DNA of 7,438 bases from JACJYE01 sp964432875 (GTDB taxonomy: Bacteria; Bacteroidota; Bacteroidia; Chitinophagales; Saprospiraceae), in the NCBI GenBank assembly GCA_964432875.1, contig CAYSPJ010000191.1, positions 1 to 7,438 on the forward strand, written 5' to 3'. Made by a program: the position numbers and the translations under genes. Positions 1 to 7,136 of the stretch are shown piece after piece. The notes below the pieces were generated by a model. The model had not been told where the DNA came from. It saw only the letters and a program-made list of their open reading frames with translations, and did no database searches. Position 1 is the stretch's first letter. The number at the start of each line of letters is the position of its first letter.

Positions 1-675
1 ATCCTGTACCTCCGGCGCTACCAGCCCTGCCTCTGCTGCCATGGCAAGCGCAAGCTGGATGGGCTGGAAACCTACACCAAGCTCGAATTCAAGGCGCGCG
101 ACTGCTACGCCTGTGGTGGTCAGGGCTTTGCGCTGCCAGCGCATCGCATGTACAAGCTGGGGCAGCGCATGCACCAGCTCCGGAAAACTTGCCGCTTACA
201 GCTGCTCCAGCTCATGAGCGCGCGCGCTGCCTACGAGCACCACTTCCAGTACAACCCCGCTACGATTACCGACGCTTTGTTGCGATCCCATCTGCAAAGC
301 CTCGAAACAGCCGAAGCCAAGCACCACCTGCTGCTGATGAAGCTGAACTTCTACCACAAGGTTGAACGCCAGGCTTTCATCTACCTGTACCGCCTGGACC
401 AAACCAAACGCACGGCAGCTTTCCAGAAAAGCCTCAATCCGCTGCCCCGCCAGGAAGAATCCGAACTCTCGGCAGCCCATCGCATCAGCGACGAACTCCA
501 GGAATGTCAAGGTGACTTCCAAGCCCGCCTGGAAAACCTCCAGTCGCCCGTCCGCGCTGAGTTGGAGAGCTTCAAATTGGAATGGGAAGCAGTGGAAAAG
601 GAATTGGAGGAGGCGGAAAAAGAATTGCAAGCAATGGAAGAAAGCGCTTGCTCACTGGAACTGAGCGGACGCTAA
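1..675 (+). CDS. Partial protein with two CxxC zinc-type knuckles and a coiled-coil tail (5' end missing)
   Basis: The frame is open from the first base, so the start lies outside the window; 224 residues are visible. The first ATG (base 148) is not the likely start, because the codons before it encode a convincing cysteine motif: CLCC at residues 10-13 and CYACGGQG at 35-42, separated by 21 residues. Two CxxC pairs, the second with the CxxCxGxG form of DnaJ-type zinc knuckles, suggest that one zinc ion is bound. Residues 50-150 are helical, rich in Leu, His, Gln and Arg. Residues 165-215 are a highly charged Glu/Lys/Leu stretch (for example EAVEKELEEAEKELQAMEE) typical of a coiled coil. No signal peptide or membrane segment is visible in this part. 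I do not recognise the family; a cytoplasmic scaffold or nucleic-acid-associated protein would fit, but neither is shown. It ends in TAA just before a hairpin terminator, so it is probably the last gene of its transcript. Confidence 0.8.
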   Translation: MLYLRRYQPCLCCHGKRKLDGLETYTKLEFKARDCYACGGQGFALPAHRMYKLGQRMHQLRKTCRLQLLQLMSARAAYEHHFQYNPATITDALLRSHLQSLETAEAKHHLLLMKLNFYHKVERQAFIYLYRLDQTKRTAAFQKSLNPLPRQEESELSAAHRISDELQECQGDFQARLENLQSPVRAELESFKLEWEAVEKELEEAEKELQAMEESACSLELSGR

Positions 676-701
676 GGGCACTGTGAAGAGGGGACAAGCA
701 G

Positions 702-750
702 GACTCCACCGCCGGCCAGGCCGCGACGGTGGAGTCGCGGCTTGGCTTTT
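702..750 (+). terminator. Intrinsic-type terminator with an overlapping alternative hairpin
   Basis: The arms 715-727 and 734-746 pair over 13 positions (one of them G-U) around a six-base loop (728-733). A short T run (747-750) follows, which gives the terminator its plus-strand direction. It begins 39 bases after the stop codon at 675. A second perfect 10-bp stem, GACTCCACCG (702-711) with CGGTGGAGTC (727-736), shares bases with both arms of the first, so the two cannot form together. The T run is short, so termination may be leaky or Rho-assisted. On the minus strand no T run follows the stem. Confidence 0.6.
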
Positions 751-777
751 CCAGGGGACTAGCTCAACTGGCGCGGG

Positions 778-969
778 CTAAGGCTCCTGCCCGACAACCA
801 AGATGCAGGCGTCGAGCTTGTCATGCCATTGGGCCCGAGGGGTGGGCTCATACACGTCAAAACCAGTTTGTGATGGATTGACCAGCCCGTCAGCGAATTG
901 GCGCTTCTGGCGTTTTTCTACGAGTGCTCGGTAGGCGGCTGGGCGGTTCGTGGTATTGGTTTTTAGCAT
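778..969 (-). CDS. Possible small hypothetical protein (63 aa)
   Basis: This small ORF lies downstream of the LytTR regulator gene on the same strand. From the ATG at 969 it encodes 63 residues, with a basic first half (RALVEKRQKRQF) and a C-terminal half ending DKLDACILVVGQEP. Its codons strongly favour C or G in the third position, like the neighbouring minus-strand genes, which supports real coding. The frame is also open upstream to a GTG at 1041, which overlaps the regulator's TGA stop in a GTGA arrangement. That would give 87 residues and translational coupling; I chose the ATG because the extra N-terminal part looks less protein-like. No signal peptide, membrane helix or known motif is visible and I do not recognise it. 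It may be a chance ORF. Confidence 0.4.
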   Translation of the reverse strand: MLKTNTTNRPAAYRALVEKRQKRQFADGLVNPSQTGFDVYEPTPRAQWHDKLDACILVVGQEP

Positions 970-1037
970 GATAGTAGTTTTGGTGGTACGGACGGGGGCG
1001 AATGGGATGCCATCCCCTCGGGCTGGAGCTCGACTTA

Positions 1038-1796
1038 TCACATTTTAATCCAGGATTTCAAGCGCTCTCTGTACGCTTCCCCCACCAAATAACTCTCCCC
1101 GTTGCGCAGGCTCACCTCGCCCTTGCTTATATCGATGGAGGATACCCAGTCCAGATTGACGACCGTGAAGCGGTTGATTTGCGGGAAGGTTTCCGGCAGA
1201 CTCGGCAGCAGGCTTTTTAGCGTTATATTTGCGGTGTCTTGTCCTTTTTCCAAGACGATTTCTACCTTGCCGTTTCCCTTCTCTCCCGTCCGGATGCACA
1301 CAATATCGGAAGCTTTGTAAAACACGATCTGCTTGCCGAAGGTGACGCCAATCCGATCCGGCCTCCTTGGGATTGGCTGCTGACGTAGGCGGAATTGCTC
1401 GATTTTGTTAAGAATCAGCGCCTCCTTTTCTACCCAGTTGCTCCAAAAAGGCTTCTGCAGCAGATGGATAACGCAGTCGCCATATTCGTTGAGCATCCGC
1501 TGAGCCAGCTCAAAATCCCGAAAGCCGGTGTTGATCACCACTGGCGGCAAAGCATGCCCCTCCTTTTTTAAACGGCGCAGCAACTTAAAGGCATCTCCTC
1601 CAATCAGCTTGATGTCTAAGAAAAGCACATCGGCAGGGGTAGATTGGATGACCTGGCAGGCGTCGTCAACTCCGACAGCTTGAGCCACAGCCGTAAAGTG
1701 GGCAGACTCGTTCAGCGCCTCGACAAGGGCGGCACGGACATCGTCCTCGTCTTCCACCACGATTGCACGTATTAAATTATTGGAAATCATAGCCAT
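1038..1796 (-). CDS. LytTR-family response regulator (REC-LytTR)
   Basis: This is a cytoplasmic DNA-binding response regulator of 252 residues, a normal length for the family. The receiver domain spans about residues 9-130: acidic pocket E15/D16 (VVEDED), phospho-acceptor D61 (LFLDIKL), switch residue T90 and the invariant K115-P116 pair. All catalytic positions are present, so it should accept phosphate. After a linker with RRPDR, the LytTR domain occupies about residues 148-252, including the characteristic FPQINRFTVVNLDWV segment and the end YLVGEAYRERLKSW. LytTR domains bind DNA through a beta-sheet, usually at two direct repeats about two helical turns apart. The start at 1796 overlaps the kinase gene's 3' end by 20 bases; a second ATG at 1790 would leave a 14-base overlap. 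Either way translation is probably coupled to the kinase, its likely phosphate donor. Its targets are not shown by the sequence. Confidence 0.93.
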   Translation of the reverse strand: MAMISNNLIRAIVVEDEDDVRAALVEALNESAHFTAVAQAVGVDDACQVIQSTPADVLFLDIKLIGGDAFKLLRRLKKEGHALPPVVINTGFRDFELAQRMLNEYGDCVIHLLQKPFWSNWVEKEALILNKIEQFRLRQQPIPRRPDRIGVTFGKQIVFYKASDIVCIRTGEKGNGKVEIVLEKGQDTANITLKSLLPSLPETFPQINRFTVVNLDWVSSIDISKGEVSLRNGESYLVGEAYRERLKSWIKM

Positions 1797-4700
1797 ACTG
1801 TTTGGGGATTACAATATTGACCCGGGTACCAAACGCCTCTTTTTGTGTCTCTGAGGCAAAGATAAAATCTTCGTATAGGGTTTGTATCTTCAGCGCATTG
1901 TATTGGTTGTAAATGGCGGCCAGGTCGTTTACCATGACCGTGCTCGATGCCTGCCCCGCCTGCTCCCGAGCGTTTGGCCGTTGCCGACCTTGCCCGTCGT
2001 CCTCAATAGTAATGACGATGTGGTCTGCTTCTTCCCTGATTTTGATGTCCAGGCGCCCGGCTCCCTTCCGATTCCGAATGCCGTGCTCAAGAGCGTTCTC
2101 CACATGGACCTGAACCTGCATGACCAGCACCATCATGCCTTCAAGCGCCTGCAGTTGCTGGGGGGAAGGCAAAGTGATTTGAATGCGGTGCCCGAAACGG
2201 GCTTGCTGTACGACCAGGTAATCCTCCACCAGTTCGAACTCCGCTCGGAGGCTGTGATAAGACTTTCCGACACGGGAGGCCTTGGTGAGCTGCGCCACAT
2301 TGGAGGCCAGCTTTTCGATGACCAGCGACATCTCCTCGTCCTTCCGATAGCGGCTCTGCAGCCAGTGGAGGGCGTTGTTGATGAAATGTGGGTTGAAAAA
2401 GTTGGCGATGGCCTGTGCCTTCAGCTGGTCTTGCTCCCGTTTGAGCTTTTGGTTTTTCAACCATCGCCAGTATTGAGCGATGAAAAGCAAGATGGACAAG
2501 ACCAGAAGAAGCCCTAGCCACAAAATCACGTTTTCCTCCAGCACTTTGGGCACACGCAGCACGAGCACCAGATGATCTTGCAACAGGTTGTGCTTATAAC
2601 TGTAGATTTCCAGCCGGTACTTTTGGGGCGGCAGGTAAGGGATGGCAAACCACCGTTCCCGCGTTTCCCGTGCTTGGAAAAGGGTATCGCCCCCTTTAGA
2701 GATGATCAGCACGTCGAAAAACACCTGATCCTGCAGCAAGGCATTGCCGCTGCTGCGGAAGGCGAATTCGATATTTCGCCGTCCCTTGGGCAGTTTCAGC
2801 TGCTGTCTATTTTCTGGGAGCGCTACGATCCCGTCTCCAGCTCGGAGGCTGAGCAGCTGAATGGTTTCCCGCGTAGTGTCGAAAGCCAGGCTTTGGATGG
2901 ACATCCGCAGTGCGCCCTCATGCGTGCCGGCCCAAAGATACCCTCTGGAATCCACCAGCACCGCATTCTGTTCACTGCCCCCGCCGCTGATGTCGCTGCC
3001 GTAGAACAGGGAATAGGTGAGCGGCCGCAAGGGGTGTTCCCGAAAATGCTTCAGGTCAATATAATGAATGGCTCGTTCTGTGCCAGCCACTAGATAGCCC
3101 TGGTATGGAGCAAGGAAATAAACGGTAGTAGTGTCGCCTCCCGGGAGTATAATCCGGGAAGTGTGCCGAAATAAATCTTGAGCATGGTAGTCGAACCGCT
3201 CGGGCTGCGACAGGTAATAGAGCCCCCGGTTAGCGCCTAGCCAGAGGGTGCCGTTATCGTCTAGCATGGAACTCAGGATACCGAAGGCCCGAGGCTTTTC
3301 CGGCTCGAAAAGCCAGTTCGCGAAGGTATCCCGCTGTGGGTCATACAGCGCCACGCCTTCGCTATAGCGCCCTAGCCAAAGGCGCCCGCTGGCATCCTCC
3401 GTGATGGTATGTACGCGATTGATCTGCAGCCCTTTATCCCTGCCAAGGCTGCGGTACTGCAGTGGGGTGCTCAGGCTATCCAGCAGCGCCAGCTCGGAAT
3501 AGCCGACGGCGAGCTGCCCATTGGTGAGCGTCCGCAGCATGAAGCCCATAAACTTGGGAGATTCAGCCGGGTAGTGCTTGAACCGCCCCTTTTCGATGGA
3601 CCCGATACCGCCGCTGTTCTCGTGGAAAAACAGGATATTGCCTCGCCCGTCCGTCATGCCGCCTGGCAGGACGCGCAGCTTATGCAGGGCGGGGTCCTCT
3701 GGCCGCTGCAGGCTTTGCCCATCGAAGCGGGCGAAGCCGCTGTCGGTATAGCCGCCGAACCAGATGTCGCCATTGGCGTCTTCGCAGATGATGTGCAGCC
3801 CCGCAACCATGTTTTCGTTTTCGAGCGTGAACTCCAGGATGTTGGGCTTGGCCCGGATCAGGCCGGTATTGGAGCCAATCCACAGTTCTCCCGCAGGCGA
3901 TTGTGCTGCCTGCACGTCAATCACATCGGGGAAGGGGCCGCCGAGAAGGGCCAGCCCGCCGTTGAGGGTGGGAGTGTAAATGTACTTGCCCTTCTGCCCC
4001 TCCGCTGCCACGAGGTAGGCGAATTTTTGAGTGGCCGACACCCGCTCCGGCGACTGGACGCAGTAGCTGCTCAGCACCCTGCCCTCCTTCCCATTGGGCA
4101 GGCGGATGGGGATGGGCCGGCGTTGATTGCCTTCGTGATAGTACACCTGCGCATCCGCGTAGGAGAACTCCAGGTAGCGGCTCGGATCGTAAAAACGCAA
4201 GTTGTTTTCTTTCACGCATTGGCCGAGATAGGCCGGCGTACTGCCAGGTTCGAGGGTAGTGGCATAGTACGTCCACTGGTTGGCCGTAGTATCGAAAAGC
4301 TCCAGATAGTAGCCCTCCGCCGCCGGGAAGCGATAAAGCTTCCAGTCCAGGTTGGCCGCCCGCACCTTGAATTTCAATGGAGCGCCGTAGGGGGCAAAAC
4401 GCCAACTGGCCTTATCGAGCCGATACAATTGCATGTCTTTGCCGATCAGGCTGAAACTACCACTGGCCTCGTCCACGTAGTAGTAATGATTCCCTTCCAG
4501 GCTGATGCTGCGCCATTGGCCGTCCTGGTATAACACAAGCGCATCACCCTGCTCGTGCATGAACCACAGCCCCTCCTGATCCTCAAAAACCGGATAAACC
4601 GGAAAGGGCAGCTTGAGGCGATCTAGTTCGTAGTGGGTGAAGCTGGCCCCGTCAAAACGGCTCAAGGTGTTCGTGGCGCTGTAGGCCATCCACAGGCCGC

Positions 4701-4857
4701 TGTTCGGGCTGTAGAACACGGAAATCGCCTCCTGATGGCGCAGGCCATCGGCCAGGGTAAACTGCCGGGTAGCAGGCTGCTGGCCAAGGGCCGCAACAGC
4801 CAAGCAGCTGAGCAGCATCGCCAGCAGGGCGGCAGAAGCAGGACGGGAGTGTTCCAT
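1777..4857 (-). CDS. Sensor histidine kinase, LytS/YesM type, with periplasmic beta-propeller
   Basis: This 1026-residue membrane sensor should pass phosphate to the LytTR regulator encoded immediately downstream. The ATG at 4857 gives a clean signal peptide (basic start, hydrophobic core, ALG-QQ near residue 25); the open frame reaches only a TTG at 4893 upstream. The periplasmic part carries repeated propeller-blade (Reg_prop-like) motifs such as GELWIG (W326), GDIWFGG (W366), GRLWLG (W494), GTLWLG (W539) and GYLWAG (W642). A Y_Y_Y-like beta-sandwich follows at about 685-770, then one membrane helix at about 777-797. The kinase belongs to the His_kinase (PF06580) class: phospho-acceptor H824 in NFFNPHFINN, N-box VENALEHG with N921, and nucleotide-binding EDDGQG at 952-957. 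The phospho-site departs from the usual QxNPHFLFN, with Phe for Gln and IN for LF. The propeller suggests a polysaccharide or other periplasmic ligand, as in related Bacteroidota sensors, but the ligand cannot be read here. Unlike classical hybrid sensors, it has no fused receiver. Confidence 0.93.
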   Translation of the reverse strand: MEHSRPASAALLAMLLSCLAVAALGQQPATRQFTLADGLRHQEAISVFYSPNSGLWMAYSATNTLSRFDGASFTHYELDRLKLPFPVYPVFEDQEGLWFMHEQGDALVLYQDGQWRSISLEGNHYYYVDEASGSFSLIGKDMQLYRLDKASWRFAPYGAPLKFKVRAANLDWKLYRFPAAEGYYLELFDTTANQWTYYATTLEPGSTPAYLGQCVKENNLRFYDPSRYLEFSYADAQVYYHEGNQRRPIPIRLPNGKEGRVLSSYCVQSPERVSATQKFAYLVAAEGQKGKYIYTPTLNGGLALLGGPFPDVIDVQAAQSPAGELWIGSNTGLIRAKPNILEFTLENENMVAGLHIICEDANGDIWFGGYTDSGFARFDGQSLQRPEDPALHKLRVLPGGMTDGRGNILFFHENSGGIGSIEKGRFKHYPAESPKFMGFMLRTLTNGQLAVGYSELALLDSLSTPLQYRSLGRDKGLQINRVHTITEDASGRLWLGRYSEGVALYDPQRDTFANWLFEPEKPRAFGILSSMLDDNGTLWLGANRGLYYLSQPERFDYHAQDLFRHTSRIILPGGDTTTVYFLAPYQGYLVAGTERAIHYIDLKHFREHPLRPLTYSLFYGSDISGGGSEQNAVLVDSRGYLWAGTHEGALRMSIQSLAFDTTRETIQLLSLRAGDGIVALPENRQQLKLPKGRRNIEFAFRSSGNALLQDQVFFDVLIISKGGDTLFQARETRERWFAIPYLPPQKYRLEIYSYKHNLLQDHLVLVLRVPKVLEENVILWLGLLLVLSILLFIAQYWRWLKNQKLKREQDQLKAQAIANFFNPHFINNALHWLQSRYRKDEEMSLVIEKLASNVAQLTKASRVGKSYHSLRAEFELVEDYLVVQQARFGHRIQITLPSPQQLQALEGMMVLVMQVQVHVENALEHGIRNRKGAGRLDIKIREEADHIVITIEDDGQGRQRPNAREQAGQASSTVMVNDLAAIYNQYNALKIQTLYEDFIFASETQKEAFGTRVNIVIPKQYGYDFQ

Positions 4858-4932
4858 GACCGTAAAAGTAAGGCGGGGATGTGGATTAGGCAAGAGCGAA
4901 AATCAGCAGCTGTTTTGGCACTGTACAGGGTT

Positions 4933-4968
4933 GGGGTTTCATGGGTTCCATTCAGGGGGTTCATGGGT
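4933..4968. promoter_or_regulatory. Paired 14-bp direct repeats, candidate LytTR operator
   Basis: GGGGTTTCATGGGT (4933-4946) and GGGGGTTCATGGGT (4955-4968) match at 13 of 14 positions and start exactly 22 bases apart, about two helical turns. They lie about 76-111 bases upstream of the kinase ATG and 143-178 bases upstream of the divergent ATG at 5111. LytTR regulators such as AgrA, AlgR and ComE are known to bind two roughly 9-bp direct repeats at this pitch, and a LytTR regulator is encoded in the operon reading away from here. Self-regulation is therefore plausible but inferred; the bases do not match the published LytTR consensus well. No convincing TAnnTTTG-type Bacteroidota promoter was found on either strand of the 4858-5110 intergenic region; the best plus-strand match is TATCCTTG at 5018-5025. 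Confidence 0.4.
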
Positions 4969-5110
4969 GAATTCTGGGTTTTCGCGGGGGCAGAAAAAAT
5001 ACTGGAGGATTTCTTTTTATCCTTGTGAAAACTAAGGGAGGACTCTGAGGCAAATCAAATTATGGGCGTTAGTTTCCTAGCTACGAAAAATTAAAAATAA
5101 AAACAACATC

Positions 5111-6104
5111 ATGAAAGTGTTGAAATTTATAAATCAGAAGCTGAAAATCGTTTTACTGCTACTACAATCGTTCCTTTCTATTGCCTATCTCTTCGCTCAG
5201 CAAGCACCTCCNNNNNNNNNNNNNNNNNNNNNNNNNNNNNNNNNNNNNNNNNNNNNNNNNNNNNNNNNNNNNNNNNNNNNNNNNNNNNNNNNNNNNNNNN
5301 NNNNNNNNNNNACCAACACCTAACGGGCAAAAAGTGCCCATGCTCAATAGTCTTGAAGGCGTTTGGGTTGTTACAGCCATCGAGAAAGACGATGTAGGAA
5401 GCAGGTCGCGTTGGATGTCAGAATGGATCGTCCAAGGCAGTAACGTGACAGCCAATTATAAAGGTATGACTGCTATGTTGCCGACCGACAAGAACTGGCA
5501 AGTCCGCAATTTCCGTAACAATGGAAGCGAGATGGCTTTTCAAATTGTCCAAGGTTCCTGGGGGGTATCCACTACCCTCAATATTCAAATTACAGAATTT
5601 GATCCACCCGTTCTTCGGGGGTATTATACCAAACAATACGCAGCGGCAGGCATTGTGCTAAATTACCGGGGCACGATCGAATTCCGAAAGATAATGCCCT
5701 TATACCCTAATCCACAGCTTATTGACAAGCTGATTGGAAACTGGATTGGACAGGGGGGGCAAAATACTGAAATACAGAATGGACGACCAATAGATTTTAG
5801 CAACCGGATGAGGATTTTCAAAGACAACAATGGTTTGTTGATTATTGAGTATGACGAAAAAGATGAGGACGGAATCCCGATGAAAGTAAATTGGATCGTC
5901 ATTTATGCTCATCTGGTTGGCAACCGTCTGAAAATGGTGGCATATAGCCCCAAAGGTTGGTGTGCGAACGCCGGTTGCGCAGTTCTGGCAGATTATGACA
6001 TGCAATGGGTTGCTCCAGATAAAATCGAAGGAACCTATACAGGCGTACAAGCGCAACAGTTGATTTATGGCATAAATGGCACCATTGAATTTCTCAGAAG
6101 GTAA
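5111..6104 (+). CDS. Secreted protein with two tandem lipocalin-like domains (interrupted by assembly gap)
   Basis: The gene starts at an ATG with an A-rich leader and encodes a signal peptide (KLKIVLLLLQSFLSIAYLFA, then QQAP), so the product should be exported. A run of 100 N then hides an unknown length; the frame resumes at 5313 with PTPNGQ and stays open to TAA at 6104. The two parts are in different frames as written, but the N run is arbitrary, so I treat them as one gene. After the gap come two similar modules: one from LEGVW (5352) to GTIEFRK (5690), and one from LIGNW (5730) to GTIEFLRR (6101). The LxGxW opening and the strand-rich pattern resemble Bacteroidota lipocalin-like proteins. 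WCANAGCAV in the second module supplies the only two cysteines seen there. Ligand and function are unknown. The next gene begins 13 bases later, implying one transcript. Base composition is visibly more AT-rich than in the kinase operon. Confidence 0.8.
5212..5311. other. Assembly gap of 100 N
   Basis: Exactly 100 unknown bases, the usual placeholder for a gap of undetermined size. It falls just after the signal peptide of the 5111-6104 gene. The flanks, CAAGCACCTCC on the left and ACCAACACCTAACGG on the right, are both C/A-rich and proline-coding, which suggests a low-complexity linker or short repeat. Confidence 0.97.
5352..6101 (+). repeat. Internal duplication: two lipocalin-like modules
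   Basis: Module A (5352-5690, about 113 residues) and module B (5730-6101, about 124 residues) both open with L-x-G-x-W and both close with GTIEF followed by basic residues. Similarity between the ends is low at the protein level and absent at the DNA level, so the duplication is old. A 39-base linker encoding IMPLYPNPQLIDK joins them. Confidence 0.55.
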
Positions 6105-6117
6105 AACAGGGAGCATT

Positions 6118-7053
6118 ATGAGGACATTTATCCTACTTCTATGTGGCTTTCATAGCATTTGGCTCGTTGCGCAAACCCAGCAGAGCCTGATTGGCCAATG
6201 GCAAGCCTCTTCTTCCGAATTCGGCGCCTTTTATACCTACAACTGGACAATCAAAAATAACCAACAGTGTATGGTGCGGACTACTGTCGGTAACCGCAAC
6301 ATGGATAAAACCTATACGTGGGAATATGCCGCCCCTTACATTACGCTGAAAACAGATCATAAAACTGCTTTTAAAGGTGAGGTCAAATGGCAAGGCAAAG
6401 ACCAGTTCACGCTTGTAATCATTGATGATGGGAATCCCGACAATAAAGGCCTGAAGCGGAATTATTACCGGCAAAAGGAGCAGGTGCTGACCAAGGAGCC
6501 GGGCAACATGCCTACCCGAATATCCCCATCTGGCTCTACCTGCTATTCCTGCTTAGGTACGGGTAAAGCCAATTGTAGCAGTTGCGACGGTGCTGGTGGT
6601 TACTACGACCGGGTTTCCTACCAACGGTATAATGCTACCACCGGCTACTACGATACGGAATACCGCGACGAATGGCGCTATTGCACCGCAATGGGTTGCC
6701 AAGGTGGCAAAGTGGAGTGCACGGCTTGCAACCGACGGTCTTCTCAGGGGAGCGGTGCCTACACTCCCATCCCGACTCCTGAAGGTTTGATCGGCAAGTG
6801 GAAATCGGGCAACAGCGTCTATAATTTCCAAGCGCAAACTGGTACGGATGGCAGGTATCTCACCATCCAGGAAGGAAACTACAAACAATCCGGCTTCTGG
6901 GTGATCGAGGATGGCTTCCTTAAAATCCGCCTCTTCCTGGGCGGAAATAGCCCCTGGAAAAAATACCGCTTTGTCTCATTCGACCGTAACAATCTCCGCC
7001 TTAGCGAAGAGGGTGGGTATGCGCAGTTGCTGCTGCAGCGCTTGAAAGAATAG
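6118..7053 (+). CDS. Secreted protein: lipocalin-like, DnaJ-type cysteine cluster, lipocalin-like
   Basis: This 311-residue protein has a signal peptide (MRTFILLLCGFHSIWLVAQ) followed by QTQQS. I chose the ATG at 6118 because it begins the signal sequence directly; an upstream in-frame ATG at 6076 lies inside the previous gene. Residues 24-120 form a lipocalin-like module opening with LIGQW. Residues 142-204 form a cysteine-rich centre: CYSCLGTG (142-149), CSSCDGAG (153-160), a spacer rich in Tyr, Asp and Arg, then CTAMGCQGG (189-197) and CTAC (201-204). The first two are exact CxxCxGxG knuckles of the kind found in the DnaJ zinc domain; the last two are degenerate. Residues 224-311 form a second module opening with LIGKW and ending LLLQRLKE. 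There is no J domain, so this is not a DnaJ chaperone. The eight cysteines could bind two zinc ions or, in the periplasm, form disulfides. It lies 13 bases after the preceding gene, probably in one operon. Its function is unknown. Confidence 0.87.
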   Translation: MRTFILLLCGFHSIWLVAQTQQSLIGQWQASSSEFGAFYTYNWTIKNNQQCMVRTTVGNRNMDKTYTWEYAAPYITLKTDHKTAFKGEVKWQGKDQFTLVIIDDGNPDNKGLKRNYYRQKEQVLTKEPGNMPTRISPSGSTCYSCLGTGKANCSSCDGAGGYYDRVSYQRYNATTGYYDTEYRDEWRYCTAMGCQGGKVECTACNRRSSQGSGAYTPIPTPEGLIGKWKSGNSVYNFQAQTGTDGRYLTIQEGNYKQSGFWVIEDGFLKIRLFLGGNSPWKKYRFVSFDRNNLRLSEEGGYAQLLLQRLKE

Positions 7054-7136
7054 CAGGATTCCCAAAAGAATCGGTCTGTTTGCTCATTTCGAAATACCGC
7101 CTCCTCACAAAAATAAAATAAAATATCACACCGCCT

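Noticed and set aside
196..630. 144-codon minus-strand frame opposite the left-edge gene
   Set aside because: It mirrors the coiled-coil gene; its Phe/Leu/Val-rich product is what the reverse complement of Glu/Lys/Gln codons gives.
3409..4533. 374-codon plus-strand frame inside the kinase gene
   Set aside because: It lies wholly opposite the kinase, whose domains are clear. Long antisense frames are common in GC-rich genes, and the product shows no recognisable domain.
4800..4857. Lipoprotein signal (LLSC near residue 18) in the kinase
   Set aside because: The hydrophobic core continues past the cysteine to ALG-QQ, which fits ordinary signal-peptidase cleavage, and the protein already has a membrane helix.
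4858..4893. Upstream TTG start for the kinase
   Set aside because: It would add 12 residues ahead of a complete signal peptide; the ATG at 4857 is the better start.
4633..5028. 131-codon plus-strand frame across the kinase start and the intergenic region
   Set aside because: Half is antisense to the kinase signal-peptide region; there is no start context or recognisable domain.
5181..5211. ATG at 5181 as the start of the frame that continues after the gap
   Set aside because: It joins the post-gap frame only because 100 N were inserted, and it lacks a signal peptide; the ATG at 5111 gives a proper one.
7057..7072. GATTC/GAATC small inverted repeat after the 6118-7053 gene
   Set aside because: Only five base pairs and no following T run, so it is not a credible terminator.
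7075..7082. TCTGTTTG as a -7 box for the gene at 7137
   Set aside because: It matches the TAnnTTTG pattern at all but one fixed position, but no TTG-type -33 element lies at a suitable distance.
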